Source: SG8-4 sp964598225 (GTDB lineage: Bacteria > Planctomycetota > Phycisphaerae > Sedimentisphaerales > Anaerobacaceae). Taken from it: a stretch of DNA of 32,261 nucleotides. How positions within the stretch are numbered: position 1 is the stretch's first letter; the number at the start of each line of letters is the position of its first letter. Below the pieces are notes generated by a model. It was not told where the DNA came from. It worked only from the letters and a program-made list of their open reading frames with translations, and searched no databases. The translations under genes were made by a program, and so were the position numbers. Of this stretch, positions 24,125 to 32,261 are shown in pieces. The stretch spans positions 1 through 32,261 of the forward strand of contig CAZRBG010000062.1 of NCBI GenBank assembly GCA_964598225.1, in the 5' to 3' direction.

Positions 24125-24463
24125 TTACCCCTTTCCGATAGAATCCGTAGCACCGCTGATCGTCCGCCAGTAGTCGTTCATCCGCGAGACCATCTGTTGG
24201 CCTTTGTCGGTTAGCTCGTAATACTTCCGAGCCGGGCCCTCGGCCGACTCCTGTATCGAAGTCTTGACGAAGCCCTGCCGTTTTAGTCGGCTCAGGATCG
24301 GGTATATTGAACCTTCGCTGATGATCAGGCCGTCGATCTTCCGCAGGCGGCGAACGATCTCGTAGCCGTACATCTTCCGCTCGCGAATGTCGTTAAGGAT
24401 GCAGAGCTCCAGCATCCCCTTGCGAACCTGATTAGTCCAGTTATCGAAAAACTTATCGTCCAT
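24125..24463 (-). CDS. PadR-family transcriptional regulator
   Basis: This is a winged-helix repressor of the PadR family: QVRKGMLELCILNDIRERKMYGYEIVRRL, then EGSIYPILSRLKRQGFVKTS, and the wing ARKYYELTDKGQQ. The start at 24463 (MDDKFFDNW, 112 aa) is preferred over an in-frame GTG at 24487 because that GTG lies within the promoter spacer. The ATG is at the predicted transcription start, so the mRNA is probably leaderless. It is followed 6 nt later by a HAAS-domain membrane protein, its usual partner. Confidence 0.92.
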   Translation of the reverse strand: MDDKFFDNWTNQVRKGMLELCILNDIRERKMYGYEIVRRLRKIDGLIISEGSIYPILSRLKRQGFVKTSIQESAEGPARKYYELTDKGQQMVSRMNDYWRTISGATDSIGKG

Positions 24464-24469
24464 GACAGA

Positions 24470-24498
24470 ACTATATCGCAACGCCACCTACCTGTCAA
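24470..24498 (-). promoter_or_regulatory. Consensus promoter of padR with overlapping dyad
   Basis: TTGACA (24493-24498) and TATAGT (24470-24475) are spaced by 17 nt. The -10 ends 6 nt before the padR ATG at 24463, so the transcript should be leaderless. The -35 is embedded in ATGTCATTGACAG, an odd dyad TGTCA-T-TGACA close to the ATGT...ACAT type of PadR operators, which suggests autoregulation. Confidence 0.7.
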
Positions 24499-24839
24499 TG
24501 ACATATAGCGATTTTTCAAAAGTTTTTTTCTTGAAACCCTCTTCGCTCCACAGCCCCTGCCGGGCACAAACTAAGAGGCTCTAACAAACCCGAACCAAAA
24601 GAATAAGGAGCCGCTCCGCGGGGCTATTTTAATAGATTCCTCGGCAAGCTCGGAATGACACGTTGGGTTTTGTTAGAATGCTTAAGTAATTTCCTGACTT
24701 GACAAGCTTACCGGAGGCCCTTAGCTTCGCTCCGACTGCATGAATAGCAGCCTGCGTTGCGGATCATATTCGCCAAAAATGCAACGCTAAGGTTTGTGCG
24801 TAGACGAATAGTATTGCCTTCCGGATTATTTCGGAGTTT
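24499..24839. repeat. Gap with a 96-bp hairpin-ended repeat
   Basis: No gene is seen. CTAACAAACCC (24581-24591) and GGGTTTTGTTAG (24665-24676) are inverted with one base gap. Between them lies GATTCC...GGAATGACA (about 24634-24660), a variant of the dispersed palindrome. TTGACA occurs at about 24698, but I see no matching -10 for the downstream ATPase. Confidence 0.6.
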
Positions 24840-27572
24840 GTGAAACACATGCAACAAGAAGAGGACCAATCGCAACCGGACGCTCCCCGGACTGAGACCG
24901 CTGATCGCATCTTGGAGAATCTGGAGGTCGCTCCTGACCAGGGTCTTAGCAATCAAGAGGCCAGGCGTCGCCGCAGGGAATATGGCTCCAACCGCCTCCG
25001 AGAAAAGGAACCTCAAAGCGGATTTCAGATATTATTGAATCAGTTTAAAAGCATTATTGTGCTGATTCTCGTCGGTGCTGCAATTCTGTCTTTTGCATTC
25101 GGCCAGATTATTGACGGCATCGCCATTTCAGTCGCGGTTCTCCTGAACACGTTGATCGGCTTCGTGATGGAGATGCGCGCCGTCCATTCGATGGAGTCTC
25201 TGCGTCGTATGGAGCAAATCACCGCAAACGTCCTGCGGGACGGCCAAATCCGGGCCATTTCCGCCGATCAGCTTGTCCCCGGCGACGTCGTCGTGATGGA
25301 AGGCGGCGACGTTGTCAGCGCCGATATGCGGCTGCTCGAAGCCAATAAAACACGCGTCAATGAATCGGCCCTGACGGGCGAATCGGTTCCTGTGAACAAG
25401 CAAGCGGACCCCGTGCCGCAGGACGCCCTGCTGCCGGACCGGAAAAACATGCTGTACAAAGGAACCGCGATAACTGCCGGCTCGTGTACGGGCGTGGTAA
25501 CACACACGGGTATGAATACGGAGCTTGGCAATATCTCCTCTCTGGTGGAGCAAGCCGAGGATGAAGAGACGCCGCTGGAAAAGCGGCTGCAAAAACTGGG
25601 GCAACGGCTGCTCTGGATAACGCTGGGGATTCTCGTCATTGTCGCCGTGACCGGCATAATACGAGGTAAAGAAACCCTGCTGATGATCAAGACGGCGGTC
25701 GCCCTGGCCGTAGCCGCGATACCGGAGGGATTGCCCATCGTAGCGACCGTGGCGATGGCTCGCGGCATGTTGCGCATGGCTCGGCGTAATGCCCTGGTCA
25801 ATCGCCTGGCCGCGGTAGAAACGCTGGGCAGCACCACAGTCATCTGCACGGACAAAACGGGAACACTTACTGAAAACAAGATGTCCGTCAGCCGCATCAT
25901 CATGGATGAAAATGAATTTTTCGTCAAAGAAGAAGCTGAATCGTCCGGCTTCTTTCGTAACGACAAACCCATTCAGCCTCAGGAGCATCCGGCTTTGAGG
26001 ATGCTGCTTGAAACAAGTGTGCTCTGTAACAACGCCTCGCTTAATACCGAGGGTAAAGATGCCGCTATCGGTGACCCGCTCGAAATCGCCCTGCTGGAAG
26101 CCGGATCTCAGGCGGGACTTGAGCGTAAGAACCTTCTGGAAGAATACCCGGAGCAAAAAGAGGAAGCGTTCGATCCGTCGGTCAAGATGATGGCGACGTT
26201 CAACAAGAGCGGGGACGGATATCGCGTCATGGTAAAGGGAGCGCCCGAAGCGGTCCTGGAAGTCTCTTCACGAATACAATCGGGCAAAGAGTGCCGGGAC
26301 ATGCCCTCTGAACAAAAGCAACAATGGAATGACAAGAATCTCAGTCTGGCAAGAGAAGGCTTGCGCGTTTTGGCGGTGGCAACGAAGGAAAGCGAATCTG
26401 TGGATGCCGATCCGTACGGGGATTTGACATTTTTAGGTCTGGTCGCGATGGTCGATCCGCCTCGGGAGCAGGTTGCCGAAGCCATAAGCCGCTGCCGGGA
26501 TGCGGGCATACGCGTGGTGATGGTGACCGGTGACCATACGGCAACGGCAGAAAGCATTGCTCAGGCCGTCGGACTGGCCGATGACAGTGCAGCCGAAGCT
26601 ATCGAAGGAACGCAGATCAAGCCACCGGAGCAGTTATCTCAAGAGCAAAGTGACGAACTCGTGCAGGCGTCGATCTTTTCCAGAGTCAGTCCGGAGCAAA
26701 AGCTGCATCTGATCGACCTGCACAAGCAGGCCGGGGCTGTCGTGGCCATGACCGGCGACGGCGTCAACGATGCGCCGGCTCTGAAAAAAGCCGACATCGG
26801 CGTAGCAATGGGCCAACGCGGCACACAGGTCGCCCGTGATGCCGCCGACATGATTTTGAAAGACGATGCTTTCTCGTCCATTGTGGTGGCGGTCGAGCAG
26901 GGCCGCGTTATCTTCAACAACATACGCAAGTTCGTGCTGTACCTGCTCTCAGGCAACGCCAGCGAGATATTGGTGGTCTTCGTCGCTACGCTGCTGAATT
27001 GGCCGCTGCCGATATTGCCGCTACAGATTCTCTTCTTAAACGTCATCAACGACGTCTTTCCGGCGCTGGCGCTCGGCGTTGGAGAGGGAAGCGAGGACAC
27101 GATGGCCCGGCCGCCGCGAAATCCTAAAGAGCCGGTTTTGACGTTCGCTCACTGGTGGGCGATCTTCGCATACGGCGCGTTAATCATGGTGCCGGTATTG
27201 GCCGGTTTCTATCTGGCTGCGACTGTCCTGGATATGAGCGACGAACAGGCCGTTACTGTCTCTTTCCTGACGCTGGCCTTCGCGCGATTGTGGCATATCT
27301 TCAACATGCGCGCGGCAAAGAGTCATATCCTTCGTAACGAAATCACAACGAATCCCTATGTCTGGGCCGCACTGCTGTTTTGCACTGCTCTTTTGACTGC
27401 TTCGGCCTACACACCGGGATTATCCACTGTGCTGTCGCTTTCCGGTCCCGGAACCACCGAATGGCTATTGATAGCTCCGCTCAGCCTCGTGCCGTTAGTC
27501 ATTGGGCAAATAATCAAAGGCGGGCGGGCTTTTCGTGTCAGGGTTACTAATGGTGAAAGCAGCCAGGCCTGA
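24840..27572 (+). CDS. P2-type cation (calcium) transporting ATPase
   Basis: The 910-aa ion pump of the cytoplasmic membrane has the full P-type set: actuator LTGESVP (T179-S182), phosphorylation site CTDKTGTLT (D338), KGAPE nucleotide-binding loop, MVTGDH and TGDGVNDAP hinge, and ten predicted membrane helices. Transport residues in the SERCA pattern are seen in M4 (VAAIPEGLP) and M5 (SGNASEILVVF, matching N768 and E771). M6 reads LNVINDVFP, keeping N and D of the NxxTD site but with N for T. Calcium is likely, other cations possible. The start is GTG 24840 or ATG 24849; GGAG is 3 and 12 nt away respectively. Confidence 0.92.
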   Translation: MKHMQQEEDQSQPDAPRTETADRILENLEVAPDQGLSNQEARRRRREYGSNRLREKEPQSGFQILLNQFKSIIVLILVGAAILSFAFGQIIDGIAISVAVLLNTLIGFVMEMRAVHSMESLRRMEQITANVLRDGQIRAISADQLVPGDVVVMEGGDVVSADMRLLEANKTRVNESALTGESVPVNKQADPVPQDALLPDRKNMLYKGTAITAGSCTGVVTHTGMNTELGNISSLVEQAEDEETPLEKRLQKLGQRLLWITLGILVIVAVTGIIRGKETLLMIKTAVALAVAAIPEGLPIVATVAMARGMLRMARRNALVNRLAAVETLGSTTVICTDKTGTLTENKMSVSRIIMDENEFFVKEEAESSGFFRNDKPIQPQEHPALRMLLETSVLCNNASLNTEGKDAAIGDPLEIALLEAGSQAGLERKNLLEEYPEQKEEAFDPSVKMMATFNKSGDGYRVMVKGAPEAVLEVSSRIQSGKECRDMPSEQKQQWNDKNLSLAREGLRVLAVATKESESVDADPYGDLTFLGLVAMVDPPREQVAEAISRCRDAGIRVVMVTGDHTATAESIAQAVGLADDSAAEAIEGTQIKPPEQLSQEQSDELVQASIFSRVSPEQKLHLIDLHKQAGAVVAMTGDGVNDAPALKKADIGVAMGQRGTQVARDAADMILKDDAFSSIVVAVEQGRVIFNNIRKFVLYLLSGNASEILVVFVATLLNWPLPILPLQILFLNVINDVFPALALGVGEGSEDTMARPPRNPKEPVLTFAHWWAIFAYGALIMVPVLAGFYLAATVLDMSDEQAVTVSFLTLAFARLWHIFNMRAAKSHILRNEITTNPYVWAALLFCTALLTASAYTPGLSTVLSLSGPGTTEWLLIAPLSLVPLVIGQIIKGGRAFRVRVTNGESSQA

Positions 27573-27638
27573 TTCGGACGTTCTTTACGGGATTGTTAAG
27601 CGAACTGCCGGAAGGGGGAGCAGAAACGGCAAAACTGC

Positions 27639-27672
27639 AAAAAAAAGGCTGTAAGCCTCCTTGCCTACAGCC
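27639..27672 (-). terminator. Intrinsic terminator of the 51-aa gene
   Basis: On the minus strand GGCTGTA/TACAGCC (27647-27653 and 27666-27672) is a 7-bp stem with a 12-nt loop followed by eight T residues. It is placed to end the transcript of the small coiled-coil gene. Confidence 0.82.
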
Positions 27673-27706
27673 CTCAATTGACATCCCGGCGAACCGACAT
27701 AGTTTC

Positions 27707-27862
27707 TTAACTCATTCCCGAATGCGGCTTCCTTGCCTGATCGCGAATAATTTGCTCCAATTCCCGGGTTCTTTCGGCGAGAAGCTCACCTTTCAGGCCT
27801 TTCAATTCGGCGTTCAATTTTTTCAGATCGTCTTTCAAGGCCCGGAGTTCCGCCGTTGTCAT
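27707..27862 (-). CDS. 51-aa coiled-coil protein, unknown
   Basis: A short frame MTTAELRALKDDLKKLNAEL and onward to RDQARKPHSGMS has heptad-like leucine spacing (L6, L9, L13, L16, L20, L23, L27, L28) among lysines and glutamates, so about 40 residues should form one coiled-coil helix. The ATG at 27862 has AGGAAGGG about 6 nt upstream, and the gene is followed by its own intrinsic terminator 35 nt past the stop. These signals make it a credible small gene despite its length. I recognise no family. It converges with the calcium ATPase. Confidence 0.65.
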   Translation of the reverse strand: MTTAELRALKDDLKKLNAELKGLKGELLAERTRELEQIIRDQARKPHSGMS

Positions 27863-28127
27863 TTTGCGCCCTTCCTACGTAAGTCCAGCCACTTTTCAAA
27901 TGTGTGAGAATCCCACAAAACGAGGCTTCCCACCGCTCCTCCGTGAGCACAATAAACAGTACAGCGGATAAAGTGAAATCACCCTAAATCCAAAAGTACT
28001 TTCCATATTTGACTTAGAAACTACCGCCCGGCTGCATTTTTGGCAATAGGGGAATCCCTTAATCATAGCAAGGGAAAGCCTTAAACATGAAAACTTCAGA
28101 ATCAAAAGCCTGATCCCTTTTGTGCTT
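27863..28127. other. Gap, nothing recognised
   Basis: Open frames here lack ribosome sites and similarity. It should hold the minus-strand promoter for the 51-aa gene, but no clear -35/-10 pair was found. Confidence 0.4.
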
Positions 28128-28421
28128 TTAATTTCGTGCGTTTCTCAGTTGCCATTCGTAGATTGAGGGCACACCTCCGAATTCCGACAACGACGCAACC
28201 TCTTTGACTTTAGGGATGCCGCCCTGCACGCCGCATTTCGTCCAGTTGGGGTAAACTATTCCATCGGGACCGAGCACATCGGCAGGAGTCATCCGATTGG
28301 CCTCGTGAGGTTTGATTTTGTACTGCCCTTCCCAGGGCGGTGTGTTTGTTGAATCACCTGCAAATACGCTCAGTGAGCAAGCCAAAATTAGTGAACTTAC
28401 GAGTTTCTTTTACAAATGCAT
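28128..28421 (-). pseudogene. Pectate-lyase-like secreted protein, N-terminal remnant
   Basis: From ATG 28421 (AGGAG 8 nt upstream) the frame reads MHL, then a TAA at 28410-28412, then KKLVSSLILACSLSVFAGDS, a textbook signal peptide that needs those first codons. The mature part PPWEGQYKIKPHEANRMTPADVLGPDGIVYPNWTKCGVQGGIP matches the N-terminus (motifs TPADVLGPDGIVYPNW and KCGVQGGIP) of large planctomycete pectate-lyase-superfamily proteins. After SEFGG the similarity ends and the frame stops 14 codons later, so the catalytic beta-helix is gone. Two lesions, nonsense at codon 4 and 3' truncation, make this a pseudogene. Confidence 0.75.
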
Positions 28422-28593
28422 GGTTTCTTACTCCTGAATATGACCGTTGGACAACATCCTTTGTATCAGAGAGGTCTGTCGGAATCAAGCTTAAAGGTTC
28501 GCCGGCAGGATGGCTCTTGACAGTAGCAGACGAGATAGGTTATATGTCCGGTATAAATGAACTGTCTGTTTTGTATATTGGAGGTGAAACCAT

Positions 28594-29712
28594 ATGATAC
28601 GGATTGGATCCTTAATCGTAACCGTTCTGGTCTCTTGTGCTTTTGTCGCTGCCGTTTCCGAAGCGATGGTTTTCCCGGGAAAGGATTGGGAAGAGACCTC
28701 ACCCGAAGCACAGGGACTCGACTCGGCAAAACTCAAAGAAGCAGTTTCCTACCTTGAGAACAATTCCGGCTCCGACGGCGTGAAAGAGCTTGTCATTATC
28801 CGCAACGGCTGCATGATCCGGGAGGGGCCGAACATCGACAAGATGCACGGCGTCTGGTCTCTGACCAAATCGTTCACCAGCACAGTCCTTGGCCTGCTCA
28901 TCGACGACGGCAAGGCAACGCTCGATACGCTCGCCAAAGACTACGTGCCGTCGATGGCGACCACCTATCCGGACGTCACACTGAAGCATTTCACCACGAT
29001 GACATCGGGATACTATGCCGTCGGTGATAAGACCAGAGGCGGCTACAAGCACGGGCCGAGCCGAACACCGTTCAAGCCGGCACAGACTCCGCTGTTCGAG
29101 CCGCCCGGATCGAGATACGCCTACTGGGACTCGGCCATGAACCAGTTCGCCAACGTCCTGACCCGTATCGCCGACGAGCCGATCGAGGAATTGTTCAAGC
29201 GCAGGATCGCCGACCCGATTGGCATGAATCGCGCAAAATGGGACTGGGGAGATTTCGGCAAAGTCGACGGCATCATCGTCAACGGCGGCTCTGGAAATAA
29301 TAACAAGCACGTATTCATTTCGGCACGGGAGCTGGCCCGTTTCGGCCATCTGCTGCTCAATCGCGGCAAATGGAAGGGCAAACAGCTAATCAGCGCCGCG
29401 TGGGTCGACGCCGCGACCAAGCCGCATGTCCCGGCGTCGATGCCGCTGGAAGACCTGAGCGGCGCAGACGGCCGGGGCGCCTACGGCTACAACTGGTGGG
29501 CTAACGGCGTCAAAGCCAACGGCAAGCGAAAATGGCCCGCTGCGCCGGTCGGCACGTACGCAGCCAGCGGTTACAACAACAACGACATGTTCGTAATCGC
29601 TGACTGGAACATGGTCATCGTCCGCCTCGGCCTCGATCAAAAGGACGTAAAAATTACCGATGAAACTTATAACACGTTCCTCGAGAAGGTCGGCCGGGCT
29701 GTCAAAAAGTGA
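28594..29712 (+). CDS. Secreted serine hydrolase, beta-lactamase class C-like
   Basis: Residues 1-24 form a signal peptide (MIRIGSLIVTVLVSCAFVAA...SEA), so the 372-aa protein is exported. The catalytic S89-L-T-K92 (SLTK) motif of class C beta-lactamases, esterases and DD-peptidases is present. The usual YxN appears altered to Y177-W-D179, and the KTG-like box is replaced by ASGYNNND near the C-terminus. These changes fit the esterase/amidohydrolase branch better than a true beta-lactamase. GGAGG lies about 8 nt before the ATG. The substrate is unknown. Confidence 0.88.
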   Translation: MIRIGSLIVTVLVSCAFVAAVSEAMVFPGKDWEETSPEAQGLDSAKLKEAVSYLENNSGSDGVKELVIIRNGCMIREGPNIDKMHGVWSLTKSFTSTVLGLLIDDGKATLDTLAKDYVPSMATTYPDVTLKHFTTMTSGYYAVGDKTRGGYKHGPSRTPFKPAQTPLFEPPGSRYAYWDSAMNQFANVLTRIADEPIEELFKRRIADPIGMNRAKWDWGDFGKVDGIIVNGGSGNNNKHVFISARELARFGHLLLNRGKWKGKQLISAAWVDAATKPHVPASMPLEDLSGADGRGAYGYNWWANGVKANGKRKWPAAPVGTYAASGYNNNDMFVIADWNMVIVRLGLDQKDVKITDETYNTFLEKVGRAVKK

Positions 29713-29743
29713 TGCAGGGCCGGTCCTCTCCGGTTGACGTTGG

Positions 29744-30319
29744 CTAAGCTTTCATCTTTTTGAGCAGCCAGGCCATGTTCTGGCCGAGCAGCTCCATTGT
29801 TTCGAGGCCCTCGCTGTCCTGTTCGACTTCCCCGGCTTTTCTGCCGATTCCCATGTTCCAGTAGAACGAGCCGGGCACGATCATCTGGCTTATCAGGAAG
29901 AAGTGATTTATCGAATCGAAGACGTGGATCGAGCCGGCCCTGCGCACCGCGACCACGGCCGATCCGACCTTGCGCTTGAACATGTGGGAATTGGCTCGTG
30001 CAACAAAGCCCGCGCGGTCGATCAGAGCCTTGGTCTCGGTGGTAAGATCGGCGAAGTACGTCGGCGAACCTATGATTATGCCGTCGGCCTCCAACATCTT
30101 CTCGATGCATTCGTTCAGGACGTCGTTGTCGATGACGCACTTCCGGTCTTTGTTCTCATAGCACTTGCCGCACGCGGTGCATCCTCTAATCTTCTTGCCG
30201 GCCATCTGGAACAATTCCGTTTCAATGCCGGCGGCTTCGAGTTCGCCGAAGACCCTTCTGATCAATATTGCCGTGTTGCCGTCCTTGCGGGCGCTTCCGT
30301 TAAAACCTACTACTTTCAT
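29744..30319 (-). CDS. Iron-sulfur flavoprotein / NAD(P)H-dependent FMN reductase
   Basis: The 191-aa protein has a flavodoxin-like fold with the FMN phosphate loop GFNGSARKDGNT, GSPTYFADLTTETKALIDR and a C-terminal helix. A compact cysteine motif, C-X2-C-X2-C-X7-C in GCTACGKCYENKDRKC, matches the [4Fe-4S] site of iron-sulfur flavoproteins of anaerobes (ISF family), which reduce oxygen and peroxide or act as electron carriers. GGAG lies 6 nt before the ATG at 30319. It converges with the serine hydrolase. Confidence 0.88.
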   Translation of the reverse strand: MKVVGFNGSARKDGNTAILIRRVFGELEAAGIETELFQMAGKKIRGCTACGKCYENKDRKCVIDNDVLNECIEKMLEADGIIIGSPTYFADLTTETKALIDRAGFVARANSHMFKRKVGSAVVAVRRAGSIHVFDSINHFFLISQMIVPGSFYWNMGIGRKAGEVEQDSEGLETMELLGQNMAWLLKKMKA

Positions 30320-30343
30320 TGTGTTCTCCGTAGAATATAAGCG

Positions 30344-30832
30344 TTAATCTGCGGGTGACTTTTTCTTACTCTGCGATTCTAAAAGCTGTTTGTTGAAGAC
30401 GTAAACCCTGATCTGCTGCTCGGAGGTTTCTTCGCCTTCGAATACAACGGTAATCGGATGTACGCCGATATGATCCCATTCGGGCCTCCATTTGATATAT
30501 TCCCGGCCGTCTCTTTTTATCAGTTTCATACCGGAAGGATGAGGCTTTTTCAAGACGACGCGGCACCTGTACGGAGGCTCGATCTTTATCATGTATATGT
30601 CGTGATGTCGTTTTCTATGAGAAAGATCCGTAATCTCCAGCCGAACCTTCCCCTCGTCATCAACTGCGGTTTGGATAGCAGCTAATTCATACGCACTCTC
30701 TTTCGCTCTGTTAAGACAAGGCAAAAGTACGCCCATCAACAAGGCGATAATGGACATCACGATCAAAAGTTCAAGAAGAGTAAAACCCTCTGACCGCACT
30801 ATCGGTCTTGATTTTGACTTGTTGTTTTGCAT
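30344..30832 (-). CDS. Type II secretion / type IV pilin-like pseudopilin
   Basis: The 162-aa protein starts with a short basic leader and a prepilin peptidase site EG|FTLLELLIVMSIIALLMGVLLP: cleavage before F17, methylation of F, E at +5, then one hydrophobic helix. The soluble part (KIEPPYRCRVVLKKPHPSG, HPITVVFEGEE) is a small beta domain with no recognised family. Such single-helix proteins are numerous in planctomycetes. No strong ribosome site is seen. It lies upstream of the flavoprotein gene on the same strand, 24 nt away. Confidence 0.85.
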   Translation of the reverse strand: MQNNKSKSRPIVRSEGFTLLELLIVMSIIALLMGVLLPCLNRAKESAYELAAIQTAVDDEGKVRLEITDLSHRKRHHDIYMIKIEPPYRCRVVLKKPHPSGMKLIKRDGREYIKWRPEWDHIGVHPITVVFEGEETSEQQIRVYVFNKQLLESQSKKKSPAD

Positions 30833-30912
30833 CTACTTGTCAGGAACAGCCACCGTTTTCTGTGAACTATCCCCAGCTATCAATATGTGACTGCCATTAC
30901 TTTCTCAGTTTC

Positions 30913-31380
30913 TTAGTTTTCCAAGGACTTGTTAGGGGATACGTTGAAAATTTTTTCAATAATTTCAAGAGGTAAAGGGCCCCCATCCCTGTGAACCAGG
31001 ATCACTTCATCATCTATTGGTACTTCTGGCGTAGGTGTATAATCACTTACAACATGCTCAAGGACATTAAGGTAAGCAAGTCTATCCCTTTCTATCTTAT
31101 AGACTACGCCATTAATTGTATTGTTATTTGTCGCATAGAACCTTGCCCTATTGAAATGAGGTGTAGTGGAAACTCCAGAAGTCGGATATTTATTTGAATT
31201 CTTCTGATGGGCGATCACAGCATTTTCTTTTGATGAATCAAACGTAGTGCCAGAGTCAAGATGGAAACCCTCATCGAGGTGTAAAACGCGACTCAAGGAG
31301 GTGCCTTTAGGAAACAGTCCCTTATTGGCGTCATGCATGTTAATGTTCACACCTCTATAAAGATAGTTATTATTACGCAT
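30913..31380 (-). CDS. Unknown protein with possible ADP-ribosyltransferase-like pattern
   Basis: The 155-aa product shows, in order, LYRGV (R9), GVSTTPHFNRARFYAT (S71-T72-T73), GVVYKIERDRL and DDEVILVH (E125). Arg, then S-T-(S/T), then Glu at this spacing resembles the R-S-E signature of ADP-ribosyltransferase toxins, but similarity is only by pattern and I do not name a family. AGGAGG lies about 15 nt before the ATG. The gene is AT-rich compared with the housekeeping genes, suggesting transfer. It shares strand and composition with the next gene. Confidence 0.5.
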   Translation of the reverse strand: MRNNNYLYRGVNINMHDANKGLFPKGTSLSRVLHLDEGFHLDSGTTFDSSKENAVIAHQKNSNKYPTSGVSTTPHFNRARFYATNNNTINGVVYKIERDRLAYLNVLEHVVSDYTPTPEVPIDDEVILVHRDGGPLPLEIIEKIFNVSPNKSLEN

Positions 31381-31622
31381 ACCTACTCTATCCCTCCTAA
31401 CTGTGAGTATATGGCTTCTAGAAAAAAGCCAAATGAAGAACGTATGTGTTATATAGACACGACGAATTCACGGCGTAAGAAAAGAAGCGGGTGCCATATC
31501 CCTAATTAATATTTTCCATTCTTTTCTTCTGTTTATATACGGTTCCGGCTTCCCCTTTCTTTGAATTCAATAATAGGTAAACATACTTAATACTTTCCTA
31601 ACTAAAAACATCACCGATTAAC
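31381..31622. other. AT-rich gap between the two right-end genes
   Basis: No gene or clear repeat is seen in 240 bp. It ends next to the stop of the PD-(D/E)XK-like gene. Confidence 0.4.
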
Positions 31623-32117
31623 CTACCTCCAGTAGAGATCCTTCTCACAAGGATTCTCTGGAAACCATTCGTTGAATTCTCTGCTTGCTTCATCAAAATG
31701 AACTATCACAAAAGCATCATACGTACTAGCACCAGCCAAGAGATGGTACGTTGTTTTATGGAGCCTCTTTATCTCTTCGGGAATCGGTTGCAGCGAAATC
31801 AGAAATGTAAACTTAGCACTAAATAAATCTCGATATTTCTTTGCCTGATAGACGTTGTCTAATTTTATCGCCTGTCTCTTGAATTCAACGACTATGAAGT
31901 CCGAAAAGTAGTCATTCTTTATAAAACCTGTTATATCCGGAGAAGCTTCTTTCAAAAAATGAAAAATTATTTCCCTGCCTTCCCTAATCTCGGTCTTTAG
32001 TTTGTCACTGAATTTCCTGTTTGCGGTAATTTCTAAGTGAATATTCGTAGTTCTTGTCTCCAGCAGTTCCTTTAAAGACCCTTTAATCACTGGATAGTAT
32101 TCTCTCTCTTTTCTCAT
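31623..32117 (-). CDS. PD-(D/E)XK-like protein, unknown
   Basis: The 164-aa protein contains PDITGFIKNDYFSDFIVVEFKRQAIKLDNVYQAKKYRDLF: a D, then E-x-K in a beta strand, then a helix with QAKKYRDLF, the core of a PD-(D/E)XK nuclease fold. This suggests a DNA- or RNA-cleaving protein, but N- and C-terminal parts match nothing I know. ATG 32117 is preferred (AGGGAAG just upstream); an in-frame TTG at 32156 would add 13 residues. AT-rich and minus strand, like its neighbour; it may be part of a defence-type island beyond the window. Confidence 0.6.
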   Translation of the reverse strand: MRKEREYYPVIKGSLKELLETRTTNIHLEITANRKFSDKLKTEIREGREIIFHFLKEASPDITGFIKNDYFSDFIVVEFKRQAIKLDNVYQAKKYRDLFSAKFTFLISLQPIPEEIKRLHKTTYHLLAGASTYDAFVIVHFDEASREFNEWFPENPCEKDLYWR

Positions 32118-32261
32118 ATTCTTCCCTATTCTAGTCCGGGAATTCCGTGCCCACAATCATGGTTAAATTTCTCATTCGTAATATTAGGGACGGTAACAAT
32201 GGCAGTCCCGAATGGCACTTCCATAAGCGTTAAGGCCCTATAAGAATATAGAAAAACAGGC

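Noticed and set aside
25128..26156. 342-aa minus-strand frame opposite the calcium ATPase
   Set aside because: A shadow frame; the plus-strand ATPase is continuous with all motifs.

Overview
The window looks like part of the chromosome of an anaerobic planctomycete, probably Phycisphaerae/Sedimentisphaerales. This is inferred from gene content: a lysine-only histone-H1-like protein, the N-terminal signature of a planctomycete pectate-lyase-like secreted protein, a planctomycete-type orphan transposase-like family, and many short dispersed palindromes between genes. No rRNA gene is present, so the taxonomy stays an inference.

Layout. 214-286 is tRNA-Ala(GGC) on the minus strand. 525-6679 is a complete hydrogenase-maturation set, hypF then hypCDEAB, that builds the NiFe(CN)2CO centre; no hydrogenase structural gene is in the window. 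Next come nadD (minus), an H1-like gene with its own terminator, and lysA. 9437-11770 is gene-poor, with two small membrane proteins and many repeats.

The most interesting locus is 11772-13990, all on the minus strand: a -10/-35 pair, a 466-aa Cas12f/TnpB-like effector with an intact RuvC triad and zinc ribbon, about 220 nt of strongly folded sequence that could be a tracrRNA-like scaffold, a CRISPR array of six 36-nt repeats and five 29-30-nt spacers with a decayed distal repeat, and an intrinsic terminator. No cas1, cas2 or other cas gene is visible. It reads as a self-contained miniature type V (V-F/V-U-like) system. Next to it is a transposase-like pseudogene that has lost its middle.

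16004-23279 is mostly housekeeping: a DUF6922-like orphan colliding with ogt, pheA, a RelB/RelE-type toxin-antitoxin pair, tpiA, secG, yicC, gmk, rpoZ, and separate coaC and coaB genes split by a palindromic repeat block. 23276-24463 is a PadR regulator (leaderless promoter) and a HAAS-domain membrane protein interrupted by one amber codon. 24840-27572 is a P2-type Ca2+-ATPase. The right end holds a 51-aa coiled-coil gene, a doubly damaged pectate-lyase-like pseudogene, a secreted serine hydrolase, an iron-sulfur flavoprotein, a pseudopilin, and two AT-rich minus-strand genes (a possible ADP-ribosyltransferase fold and a PD-(D/E)XK-like protein) that look recently acquired.
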